Assembly (NCBI GenBank): GCA_029938595.1
Contig: JAOZUP010000082.1
Span: 1-12,022 of the forward strand
DNA: 12,022 nt
From: Thermoanaerobaculales bacterium
GTDB lineage: Bacteria > Acidobacteriota > Thermoanaerobaculia > Thermoanaerobaculales > Sulfomarinibacteraceae
Direction: 5' to 3'
Below the pieces are notes generated by a model. The model had not been told where the DNA came from. It ran no database searches and saw only the letters and a list, made by a program, of their open reading frames with translations. Position numbers and translations under genes: made by a program. Shown here in pieces: positions 6,707 to 12,022 of the stretch; position 1 is the stretch's first letter; the number at the start of each line of letters is the position of its first letter.

Positions 6707-7618
6707 GTGCGTGCGAGCGTCGTCATTCCTACGTACAACCGGCTGCGGGATCTTCAGCGGGTGATTGTGGCTATTGAGGAGCAGGCCGGGCAACTCCGGG
6801 CCGGCGTGGAGATTGTGGTTGTTGATGACGGTTCCAACGACGGCACCTGGGAGTGGCTGAGTCCTCGAGCCGCGGTGCCGGAATTCACCGTTTTGCGGCA
6901 ATCCAACTCGGGACCGGCGGCTGCCCGGAATCGGGGGGTGGAGACCGCGGTCGGTGAGATCGTGCTCTTCCTTGGCGATGACACGGTGCCCCAGTCGGGA
7001 TGGCTGGCCGCCCACCTCGAGGAGCATCGGTTGTTCGGATCTCGGGGGCCGATGGCGACCCTCGGTTACACATCCTTCCCACCTGATACCGAAAGCCCGT
7101 TCAGGAGGTTCATCAACGAGTACGGCGCCCAGTTCGGTTACTCGATCATCGAAGATCCGACCCAGGTGCCGTTCAACTTCTTCTATACCTCCAATATCTC
7201 GCTGCCGCGGGTGATCCTCGAGCGTCTTGGTGGGTTTCTGGAGGACTTCCCGTCAGCGGCGTGGGAAGACATCGAGTTTGCCTACCGTGCGGTGAGAGAG
7301 GGTCTCCGCCTTCGCTACCAACCACGGGCCCGAACCCTCCACTACCACAGTGTTAAACCGCGGACATTCTGTCGCCGACAGAGGACATCGGGGCTCTCGG
7401 CGGCGATCTTTGCCGGTCTGCACCCGGAGCTCGGAGATTTCCTGGGATTGCCGCGCGCGAAAAGGAGACCTCCGCTGCGACGCCTTCTAAGACCGTTATT
7501 GGCCGTGTTTATCGAGTTCGGAGAACATTTTGGGGGCGTTGTGCCTGGGAGGATCTACAAGACTTTCCTGGATGAGTGCTATCTCGAGGGCTTGGCAGAG
7601 GGATTGCATTCCCTGTAG
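6707..7618 (+). CDS. Family 2 glycosyltransferase
   Basis: Probable transferase of a sugar from a nucleotide-sugar donor to a surface polysaccharide, lipid or protein acceptor; donor and acceptor cannot be told from sequence. The 303 residues have a GT-A fold of the GT2 type: VVIPTYNR (5-12), VVDDGSNDGT (38-47), SGPAAARNRG (68-77), the metal-binding FLGDD (88-92), TSNISLPR (161-168), and a probable catalytic-base motif WEDIEF with Glu187-Asp188. No transmembrane helix is evident, so it probably acts at the inner face of the membrane. The C-terminal part is basic (RAKRRPPLRRLLRP). The start is GTG 6707, with GAGGTG at 6695-6700 six bases upstream. The stop is 13 bases before the next start, so the PEGA-protein gene is likely in the same transcript. 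Confidence 0.9.
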   Translation: MRASVVIPTYNRLRDLQRVIVAIEEQAGQLRAGVEIVVVDDGSNDGTWEWLSPRAAVPEFTVLRQSNSGPAAARNRGVETAVGEIVLFLGDDTVPQSGWLAAHLEEHRLFGSRGPMATLGYTSFPPDTESPFRRFINEYGAQFGYSIIEDPTQVPFNFFYTSNISLPRVILERLGGFLEDFPSAAWEDIEFAYRAVREGLRLRYQPRARTLHYHSVKPRTFCRRQRTSGLSAAIFAGLHPELGDFLGLPRAKRRPPLRRLLRPLLAVFIEFGEHFGGVVPGRIYKTFLDECYLEGLAEGLHSL

Positions 7619-7631
7619 CCGGAGGTGGCTC

Positions 7632-8555
7632 ATGGCGGGATTGTGGGGGGTTCTTTTCGCAGGGGTCCTCGCTCTGTCTGGCGCCGTGCCGGTCAGAGCC
7701 CAATTTGCCTCGAATGGATCGTCGTCGTCATTGCAAACCGCCGCCGGAGCGACCGCATCGGCACGGGCTGCTACGACGGCAGACATGCCCACGGGTGCCG
7801 GCGCGGCGGATTTGGTGAACGAGAGCGTGGTCGTTTTGCCGTGTATCCCGGTGGCGGCGTACTGGACGGGGCAGCCGCAATCCGACGGCATGCCACCGGG
7901 ACCGGATCTGGCCATCGTGAGCACTAAGGTCCGGCCGAAGAACGCCCGGGTCCACCTCGACGGCCGATTTGCGGGGAGAGCGCGATACCTTGACGGCAAG
8001 CCGGGCTATCTGTACCTGGAGCCCGGTTTCTATCGCCTCGAGATTCGCTTTGACGGGTACCGGACCGTCGTCGTGGAGCTCGATGTCGCGGCAGGCTGCA
8101 GGTATGACCTCAAACACTATATGGAGCGGGTCAAAGGCACGCCCAAGGAAGGCAAGGGCGACCATTACGGCAAGGGAAAGCCATTTGATCGAGTCTTCGC
8201 CCCATTGCAGAAGGACGAAGAGGTTTTGGCATCGGCGCCGGGGCACGGTCCCGATCCGAGCCTCAGACGGGACCTCGCGCTTGGTTCCGGTCAAACGGGG
8301 GACACCCAAAGGAAAGTGGGGGCCTCACTGCTCATTCGTGTCGATCCAACCTCGGCGTCGGTTTCCATTGACGGCGATTTCGTCGCGACCGGCAGCGAGC
8401 TGCGAAAGATGGAGAACCCACTCGCCATGACGCCGGGGGCCCATCTCATCGAAGTCGAGGCTCCGGGGTTCATTGGCGCGGCCAGAACCATCGTTCTCGA
8501 GAACGGCGAGACGCTCGAACTCGTGATCACACTGTCTCGCGCAGAAAAAGACTGA
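7632..8555 (+). CDS. Exported protein with two PEGA domains
   Basis: PEGA domains are small beta-sandwich modules of surface or periplasmic proteins, probably binding domains rather than catalytic ones. The 307-residue product begins with a signal peptide (LWGVLFAGVLALSGAVPVRA, likely cleaved after VRA at 23). A low-complexity Ser/Ala/Thr stretch (24-60) follows. PEGA 1 is at about 94-168 (ARVHLDGRFAG, then LEPGFYRLEIRFDGYR). A charged linker rich in Gly and Lys (169-228) leads to PEGA 2 at about 231-301 (SVSIDGDFVATG, MTPGAHLIEVEAPGF). ATG 7632 is preferred: GGAGGTG at 7621-7627 precedes it and it creates the signal peptide. Starts from 7530 onward would run inside the glycosyltransferase gene. 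Its place behind a glycosyltransferase hints at a cell-envelope role, but that is inference. Confidence 0.85.
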   Translation: MAGLWGVLFAGVLALSGAVPVRAQFASNGSSSSLQTAAGATASARAATTADMPTGAGAADLVNESVVVLPCIPVAAYWTGQPQSDGMPPGPDLAIVSTKVRPKNARVHLDGRFAGRARYLDGKPGYLYLEPGFYRLEIRFDGYRTVVVELDVAAGCRYDLKHYMERVKGTPKEGKGDHYGKGKPFDRVFAPLQKDEEVLASAPGHGPDPSLRRDLALGSGQTGDTQRKVGASLLIRVDPTSASVSIDGDFVATGSELRKMENPLAMTPGAHLIEVEAPGFIGAARTIVLENGETLELVITLSRAEKD

Positions 8556-8617
8556 AGGCAGAGGTTAGCTCGTTCCCATCCGGAAACTAGCCCGCATATC
8601 TTACCGGGAGTCCACTA

Positions 8618-8647
8618 GGGTTGTGTCGCCCGATTCGCGACAAACCC
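8618..8647. other. Inverted repeat downstream of the PEGA gene
   Basis: The arms GGGTTGTGTCGC and GCGACAAACCC pair over 11 positions with one bulged base and a loop of about seven bases. There is no T tract on either side, so an intrinsic terminator is not supported. It lies 62 bases after the PEGA stop and 16 bases before the second copy of the dispersed repeat. Confidence 0.5.
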
Positions 8648-8663
8648 AGCGGATACTTGCGCT

Positions 8664-8701
8664 TCGCCGTCCTCGCTACGAAATACGGTGAAATGAACGG
8701 G
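8664..8701. repeat. Dispersed 38-base repeat, copy 2
   Basis: Matches 6612-6649 at 31 of 38 positions, same orientation, no gaps. It ends one base before the -35 box of the promoter assigned to the candidate RNA. Confidence 0.6.
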
Positions 8702-8702
8702 C

Positions 8703-8732
8703 TGGACAGCGTGGGGAGACCCATGATAAAAT
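8703..8732 (+). promoter_or_regulatory. Likely promoter of the candidate structured RNA
   Basis: TGGACA (8703-8708, five of six consensus bases) and TAAAAT (8727-8732, five of six) are separated by 18 bases. Initiation would fall near 8739-8741, about ten bases before the first strand of the closing helix of the candidate RNA. No protein start follows at a sensible distance. Confidence 0.5.
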
Positions 8733-8739
8733 GAAGCAT

Positions 8740-8875
8740 CAATTGAGAAAGGGAGGGGTTCGGGAAAGCTGACCACCTTGAAACCTACCTGTAATGGGCC
8801 AACCTTAAAGGCCTGCCTTTATATCCTATCTTTTTGATCCCACCATATTGGCGGAACCGGCCCTCCCAATTTTTT
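8740..8875 (+). ncRNA. Candidate structured noncoding RNA, family unknown
   Basis: A stretch of about 135 bases with the marks of an independent RNA gene. It has a promoter-like sequence just upstream. The long-range closing helix joins GGGAGGGGTTC (8751-8761) to GAAC-CGG-CCCTCCC (8854-8867), 11 pairs with a three-base bulge, followed by AATTTTTT (8868-8875), so the closing helix can itself act as a terminator stem. Inside, AAAGG-CCTG-CCTTT (about 8808-8821) forms a small hairpin and GGCC occurs twice. A second, textbook terminator follows at 8880-8905. I looked for the conserved loops of SRP RNA, tmRNA, RNase P RNA and common riboswitches and did not find them. 6S RNA cannot be excluded. No protein gene lies directly downstream on this strand, which argues against a riboswitch. 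Confidence 0.5.
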
Positions 8876-8879
8876 CACT

Positions 8880-8905
8880 GCCCAGCCAACCGGCTGGGCA
8901 TTTTT
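8880..8905 (+). terminator. Rho-independent terminator
   Basis: A perfect 8-base stem GCCCAGCC / GGCTGGGC with the four-base loop AACC is followed by ATTTTT. The T tract is only on the plus-strand side. It lies five bases after the T run that ends the candidate RNA, giving two tandem stops. Confidence 0.9.
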
Positions 8906-8953
8906 CTCATCCGTCAATTCTCTTCCTTTTCCTTAGTGAATTGTGACATTGGG

Positions 8954-9053
8954 GGGCGCGCCCTGAAGGACGCGCCCACACCGTCCTGCGGGAAAAAGCG
9001 CGGCTGCGGCATGAAGTCCAAAGAAACCGTAGGCGGGTCCTTCAGGGCCCGCC
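8954..9053. repeat. Paired hairpins with complementary loops (REP/BIME-like)
   Basis: Hairpin 1 has arms GGGCGCG (8954-8960) and CGCGCCC (8971-8977) around the 10-base loop CCCTGAAGGA. Hairpin 2 has arms GGCGGG (9032-9037) and CCCGCC (9048-9053) around the 10-base loop TCCTTCAGGG. The two loops are exact reverse complements, and with one flanking base on each side they form a 12-base perfect inverted repeat (8960-8971 and 9037-9048). About 54 bases separate the hairpins. The element sits just beyond the stop of the minus-strand yqgE gene. It resembles bacterial interspersed mosaic elements made of two inverted REP sequences. Confidence 0.75.
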
Positions 9054-9057
9054 GCCA

Positions 9058-9636
9058 CTAACTCGGTTCAGCGGCGCCGGTGTCGACCAGGGCGCCGGGT
9101 TCGATGCCGATCGATCTCAATGCAGCCGACCACCGCTCTTCTGCCGGCACGTCGAAGAGTATCGACGTGTCGAGCGGTGCGATGACCCACGAGTTGTCCT
9201 CTATTTCCTTCTCCAGTTGGCCGGGGTGCCAGCCGGAGTAGCCGAGTAGCAGAAAGTACCGACCTCCGGAAGATCCGCTGGCAAGGCGGGCCAGGGTCTC
9301 CGTATTCCCGGAGACTGAGATCGTGTCGGAGATGGCGATGTCCTCATCTGCTGGCGTTTCACCCTCACCTCGTTCGAAGAGAACGAAGCCGTGGCTCGGC
9401 TGAACCGGCCCGCCGGCGAGGACCTCGGGCAGTTCGTCGTCCACCGGTTCCTCACCGATTTCGATGAGGATCTCGCATAGATCGACATCCAACATGCGGT
9501 TGACAACCAAACCAAATGCCCCCTCGTCATGAGAGTGCACCCCGAGCAGCACCACGGACTGCCAGAAGTTTGGATCGGCAAGACCGGGCATCGCGATGAG
9601 GAAGCTGCCGGCAAGCGTGGGGGGGGGCTCGGTCAC
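9058..9636 (-). CDS. yqgE: YqgE/AlgH family protein
   Basis: Member of the YqgE/AlgH family (DUF179). AlgH affects alginate production in Pseudomonas, but the biochemical role of the family is not settled. The 192 residues match the family length of about 185-190. The N-terminus GSFLIAMPGLADPNF (10-24) is the family signature, followed by GAFGLVVNR, LAGGPVQPSHGFVLF, LLLGYSGWHPGQLEKEI and a terminal LFDVPAEERWSAALRSIGI. There is no signal peptide, so it is cytosolic. It starts at GTG 9636, whose bases overlap the stop of the upstream TPR-like gene as GTGA, which implies translational coupling. A run of nine C codes for residues 4-6 (Pro-Pro-Pro), close enough to the start that slippage would abolish the protein. 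Confidence 0.93.
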   Translation of the reverse strand: MTEPPPTLAGSFLIAMPGLADPNFWQSVVLLGVHSHDEGAFGLVVNRMLDVDLCEILIEIGEEPVDDELPEVLAGGPVQPSHGFVLFERGEGETPADEDIAISDTISVSGNTETLARLASGSSGGRYFLLLGYSGWHPGQLEKEIEDNSWVIAPLDTSILFDVPAEERWSAALRSIGIEPGALVDTGAAEPS

Positions 9637-10586
9637 CGGTTCATCCTATCAGGAGATGGTTGGAACTGGGTCTCCAGCCGTACCGAGCGGAGCGCGGCGG
9701 CACCCTCCGCAACCTCGGGGGGCCTTGGATCCCTCGGTTGGGCAAAATCGAGCGTCAGTTGGTGGCCGGGCATATCCCAGACCATCGCGATGCCGCCATC
9801 GCCACCGGTGGTCATATTGCTGGGTGGTCCCCAGACCGCGATGGCTGTTGCCGGTGTCGCACGCCAATCCACCTCATCTCCGAACCGCAGCCGGTAGGGG
9901 GTGTATCTGAAAAGGTTTTCGGCCTGCAGGATGACCTCCACGAGCCGTTGCTCGGCGTCGAAGACGAACGCCCAGACGAACGCAGGTCCGGCGTTGGCGG
10001 TCAGGGCTGAAGCGGTTGGGTCGGAGGACCGAGCCGACAGCGCCTCGGCAACGCGTTCGCGACTGTCTCCCAGTGCGACGCCCATCAGGCGTGCTTTCTC
10101 CACGTCCACATCGAGGGTCACGACGTGCTCGGCGAGGATGGATTGCACCTCCGGATCGGCGAGAAAACGCCGTTCTCCGGGCAGAGTCACCGCCAGGTAG
10201 AGATCTTTGGCGCCGCTGGCCAGGATCTCGCGGAAGATCGTCATGGCCTGCTTTCGGTTTCCCAGCAGAAACGAAGTGGCCTCGAGATAGACCGCGGTTT
10301 CAGCTCGTTCCGGGTGGAGACTCACAGCCTGCCGAAACGCCCGGTCGGCGGCCGTGTAGTCACCGAGGTGGAAAAGCGCTCTCCCGATTTCGGCCGCGGT
10401 GATGTACCGCGATTCCGGGTCGTCGAGTGCGTTGAACGGGGTGAGGATAGCGATAACATCGACATACCTATGGCTGCGGGCCGCCTCCCGCGCGCGTTCG
10501 AGCGCGGTTTCTAAATCATCCGCTGCCGCGTTTCCGCAGGGATGGATCGCGACCAGAATCGCCACCATATGGACAATCTTTCTCAC
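9633..10586 (-). CDS. Exported TPR-like protein of unknown function
   Basis: The 317 residues begin with a likely signal peptide (MRKIVHMVAILVAIHPCG, then NAAADD). After it come helical repeats like tetratricopeptides at about 25-140, including YITAAEIGRALFHLGDY and AFRQAVSLHPERAETAVYL. The second half is beta-rich. Two similar blocks pair a GxxxxxV/A-type helix with a short hairpin: MGVALGDSRERVAEAL followed by FVWAFVFDAEQRLVEV, and TAIAVWGPPSNMTTGGDG followed by IAMVWDMPGHQLTLDF. These resemble small outer-membrane-assembly (SmpA/BamE-like) folds, a weak comparison. I prefer GTG 10586 because it gives a clean signal peptide. ATG 10622 or a start at 10691 would add residues without one. Its stop overlaps the yqgE start, so the pair is an operon. 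Specific function unknown. Confidence 0.75.
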   Translation of the reverse strand: MRKIVHMVAILVAIHPCGNAAADDLETALERAREAARSHRYVDVIAILTPFNALDDPESRYITAAEIGRALFHLGDYTAADRAFRQAVSLHPERAETAVYLEATSFLLGNRKQAMTIFREILASGAKDLYLAVTLPGERRFLADPEVQSILAEHVVTLDVDVEKARLMGVALGDSRERVAEALSARSSDPTASALTANAGPAFVWAFVFDAEQRLVEVILQAENLFRYTPYRLRFGDEVDWRATPATAIAVWGPPSNMTTGGDGGIAMVWDMPGHQLTLDFAQPRDPRPPEVAEGAAALRSVRLETQFQPSPDRMNR

Positions 10587-10628
10587 GGCCAAACCGTATC
10601 CCGAAACGTCGCCGGCGTCCATAACCGT

Positions 10629-10715
10629 TTTGAGTTTAGAGTTGGCCCGGGGCCACCAAATCCTGTCGGAGGGAGGGGTGAGAATTCTCAACTCTCAACT
10701 CTCAACTCTCAACTC
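10629..10715. repeat. Tandem CTCAACT repeats with partial inverse copy
   Basis: Four exact tandem copies of the 7-base unit CTCAACT occupy 10687-10714. On the other side of about 43 unrelated bases, GAGTTTAGAGTT (10633-10644) is the inverse of AACTCTCAACTC with one mismatch. The element lies between the divergent TPR-like and SseB-C-like genes. The layout matches the other spacer arrays in the window, but the unit is unrelated to AACGTT. Confidence 0.85.
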
Positions 10716-10752
10716 GGTCAATAAGGTGGAAATTGAGGGTTAATATGTTCGG

Positions 10753-11190
10753 GTGACTGAGCCCGATCACCAGATACGCATCAGCCGTCCGGAGCCTCCG
10801 CTCGATCACGATATCGTGCAGAAGCTTCGAGAAGGGCTCGAAATCTGTCCCGATCTGGCCTTCGCCTATCTCGCCGATGTCGAGGTGCCCGGCGGGGACC
10901 ATCGGTCGGCGATGACACTCTTCGCATGGTTGGTTCCAGGTGCCGTGCGGTCGTTGCGCCCCGCGCTCAACCTCGTGTCGGAGGTGGTGGCCGGGGCATT
11001 GCCGGAGGATCGATTCCTTGACGTGGCGATCCTCAACTCGGTGCCGGAGTTGTTGCAGGATCTGGAGCGAGCCGACTGCCTCTTCGTGGTTCGAGACGGC
11101 GACGAACGGCGGTGGGCGCTAGACGCGGCGGCCGACCCTGGCTCCCACGACGAACCGGAGAACGGACGCAGTTGGTGGTGGCCTTTCTAA
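10753..11190 (+). CDS. Hypothetical protein, SseB C-terminal-like domain
   Basis: Cytosolic protein of 145 residues without signal peptide or membrane segment. The part at about 18-112 resembles the C-terminal domain of SseB: an amphipathic helix (VQKLREGLEICPDL), then AFAYLADVEV, FAWLVPG, a second helix ending VVAGALPEDRFLDVAIL, and a final strand DCLFVVRDGD. The role of SseB-type domains is poorly defined, so I assign none here. The tail ends in RSWWWPF after an acidic stretch. It starts at GTG 10753. There is no ribosome binding site at the usual distance, but TAATAT at 10741-10746 could be a -10 box that puts the transcript start on or beside the GTG, suggesting a leaderless message. The -35 box is weak. 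The family match is by eye and only moderately secure. Confidence 0.7.
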   Translation: MTEPDHQIRISRPEPPLDHDIVQKLREGLEICPDLAFAYLADVEVPGGDHRSAMTLFAWLVPGAVRSLRPALNLVSEVVAGALPEDRFLDVAILNSVPELLQDLERADCLFVVRDGDERRWALDAAADPGSHDEPENGRSWWWPF

Positions 11191-11194
11191 CATT

Positions 11195-11320
11195 GGTAGA
11201 ACGGTAGAAGGTTAAACGTTGAACGTTGAACGTTTCGACCCACCCACCCCGAGAAATCAGTCCGTCCCGATCCCACCGAACGTTCTAACGTGAAACGTTC
11301 GAACATTCTAACGTTCGAAC
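11195..11320. repeat. Phased AACGTT array before the STAS gene
   Basis: The left half begins with degenerate 8-base units (GGTAGAAC, GGTAGAAG) and continues with exact AACGTT at 11215, 11222 and 11229. After about 45 unrelated bases, the right half has AACGTT at 11279, AACGTG at 11287, AACGTT at 11294, AACATT at 11302 and AACGTT at 11310. Steps are 7, 7 and then 8, 7, 8, 8. Linker bases are GA/TAGA on the left and TCTA/TCG on the right, so the halves are roughly inverse. The right half ends at the -35 box of the next promoter. Confidence 0.85.
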
Positions 11321-11350
11321 TTGCCATTGCAGCGCGGCGGATCTTACAAT
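11321..11350 (+). promoter_or_regulatory. Sigma70-type promoter of the STAS gene
   Basis: TTGCCA (11321-11326) and TACAAT (11345-11350), each five of six consensus bases, are separated by 18 bases. The predicted start near 11357 leaves a leader of about 30 bases containing GGAGGG at 11373-11378. The promoter directly abuts the AACGTT array. Confidence 0.6.
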
Positions 11351-11386
11351 GGCGCGGACCGGACGCTCGGCCGGAGGGAAGAAAAG

Positions 11387-11737
11387 ATGGAGATTGATCG
11401 TTCGGAGGACAGGGGTGTCTCGGTGGTTGAAGTTCGTGGCGTCATCAACTTCGGTGAGTCCGCCCGGGAATTTTCCTCGTATCTTCAGGATCTCCTAGCC
11501 GCCGGTGTGCCGGCCGTGTTGGTTGACATGTCGGGGATCGACCACGTGGACTCTACCGGTCTCGGCGAGCTGGTGGGTTACCTGCAAAAATTCGAAAAGG
11601 ATGGGCGTCGCCTGGCACTGTATCGGCCTCATCGGAGAATCCTCAGTCTGCTCCGGCTGACTCGGCTCGATGAGATTTTTTCGATTTACGAGAATCGGGA
11701 AGAGGCGATCACGGCACTCAGTCCCGAAGGTTCTTGA
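11387..11737 (+). CDS. STAS-domain anti-sigma factor antagonist
   Basis: Single-domain STAS protein of 116 residues, the size of SpoIIAA/RsbV-type antagonists. Such proteins, when unphosphorylated, bind a serine-kinase anti-sigma factor and free its sigma factor; phosphorylation of one serine stops this. The key motif is VDMSGIDHVDSTGLGELVGYL (46-66), where Ser56 in DSTGLG is the expected phosphorylation site. The N-terminal strand GVSVVEVRGVINFG and the later strand RRLALYRPHRRI also fit. ATG 11387 is chosen because GGAGGG lies eight bases before it and STAS domains normally begin here. An in-frame TTG at 11321 falls in the promoter. No kinase or phosphatase partner gene is next to it, so its partner is unknown. 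The 3' end overlaps the convergent aminotransferase gene by 20 bases. Confidence 0.9.
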   Translation: MEIDRSEDRGVSVVEVRGVINFGESAREFSSYLQDLLAAGVPAVLVDMSGIDHVDSTGLGELVGYLQKFEKDGRRLALYRPHRRILSLLRLTRLDEIFSIYENREEAITALSPEGS

Positions 11738-12022
11738 TCTCGTACCTCCAACCGAACGGATCCTCGCGCGTCGCGGTCTGGATGCCTACAAGCTCGTCGT
11801 AGAGTTGTTTCCAACGGTCGTCGAACGGGAAATCCCAGCTCCGATCACCATCGACTATTCGGGAGATCCACGTGATGACAGCGGCGGTCCCACAGCATGC
11901 GGCTGCAGGAATCTCGCCGAGATCCTCGATCGAGATCCTGCACTCCTCGGTCGGCCAGCCGAAAATTCCGGAGGCGATCTCGAGGAGAGATATCCGGGTG
12001 ATCGACGGCAGGATGCTGGGGG
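11718..12022 (-). CDS. ilvE: Branched-chain amino acid aminotransferase, C-terminal part
   Basis: PLP-dependent class IV aminotransferase that interconverts leucine, isoleucine and valine with their 2-keto acids. Only the last 100 residues are visible; the gene runs off the right edge. The visible part begins PSILPSITRISLLEIA, a typical LPGITR-like motif, then EECRISIEDLGEIPAAACCG followed by TAAVITWI (family: TGTAAVI, the cofactor phosphate-binding region), and ends LYDELVGIQTATREDPFGW. The DPFGW ending is characteristic of the larger (eukaryote-like, about 350-residue) BCAT type. The catalytic lysine would lie outside the window. The motif normally TGT is CGT here, a change of uncertain importance. 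It converges on the STAS gene with a 20-base overlap. Confidence 0.9.
   Translation of the reverse strand, partial: PSILPSITRISLLEIASGIFGWPTEECRISIEDLGEIPAAACCGTAAVITWISRIVDGDRSWDFPFDDRWKQLYDELVGIQTATREDPFGWRYEIKNLRD

Noticed and set aside
7530..7631. Earlier start for the PEGA protein
   Set aside because: Would lie inside the glycosyltransferase gene and bury the signal peptide. ATG 7632 has a strong ribosome binding site.
8740..8905. SRP RNA, tmRNA or a riboswitch as the identity of the candidate RNA
   Set aside because: The conserved SRP tetraloop/asymmetric-loop sequence and tmRNA features are not seen, and no protein gene follows on the same strand for a riboswitch to control.
8834..9061. 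Plus-strand open frame of 75 residues
   Set aside because: Runs through the end of the candidate RNA, a perfect terminator and the paired hairpins. There is no ribosome binding site and the sequence is not protein-like.
2812..11320. CRISPR array as an explanation of the repeats
   Set aside because: Units are 6-8 bases with 1-2 base linkers, not 25-40 base repeats with unique spacers, and there are no cas genes.
11718..11737. 20-base convergent overlap of the STAS and aminotransferase genes as a regulatory device
   Set aside because: Short tail-to-tail overlaps are common in compact genomes and nothing else here suggests antisense control.

Overview
The window is about 12 kb of moderately GC-rich bacterial chromosome, densely packed with housekeeping genes. 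The gene set includes DnaK/DnaJ, PrmA, RsmE, TatD, YqgE/AlgH, a STAS-domain antagonist and a branched-chain aminotransferase. Two genes encode exported PEGA-domain and TPR-like proteins. No ribosomal RNA or other phylogenetic marker is present. The mix suggests a Gram-negative-type soil or sediment lineage, and Acidobacteriota or a relative is my low-confidence guess.

Layout. (1) Positions 1-2815 hold a 5'-truncated dnaK followed one base later by dnaJ. (2) Positions 2990-4581 hold prmA and rsmE, joined by an ATGA stop/start overlap and both acting on the translation apparatus. (3) Positions 4697-5491 hold a TatD-type hydrolase, convergent with an unknown small basic protein on the minus strand (5496-5882). 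(4) Positions 5883-6650 are AT-richer and decayed. They hold back-to-back promoters, an unassigned stretch with minus-strand reading frames, and a frameshifted remnant of the C-terminal barrel of alanine racemase. (5) Positions 6707-8555 hold a family 2 glycosyltransferase and an exported protein with two PEGA domains. (6) Positions 8556-9057 hold no protein gene but are full of structure: a diverged 38-base repeat, a promoter, a candidate structured RNA with terminators, and two hairpins with exactly complementary loops. (7) On the minus strand, 9633-10586 (exported TPR-like protein) and 9058-9636 (YqgE) form a GTGA-coupled pair. (8) Positions 10753-11737 hold an SseB-C-like protein and a STAS protein. 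The window ends inside a minus-strand branched-chain aminotransferase gene.

The most striking feature is what fills the spacers. Four spacers carry the palindromic hexamer AACGTT phased every 7-8 bases (15 exact copies counted). Two other spacers show the same layout with quite different units: an AGGAAGTG-type array facing an ACCTCCT-type array, and four tandem CTCAACT units facing a partial inverse copy. The layout (short units, 7-8 base period, mostly inverted halves, between genes) is kept while the sequence is not. Together with the candidate RNA at about 8740-8905 and the complementary-loop hairpins at 8954-9053, these are the parts most likely to be undescribed.

All function calls rest on motifs read by eye. 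No database search was possible.
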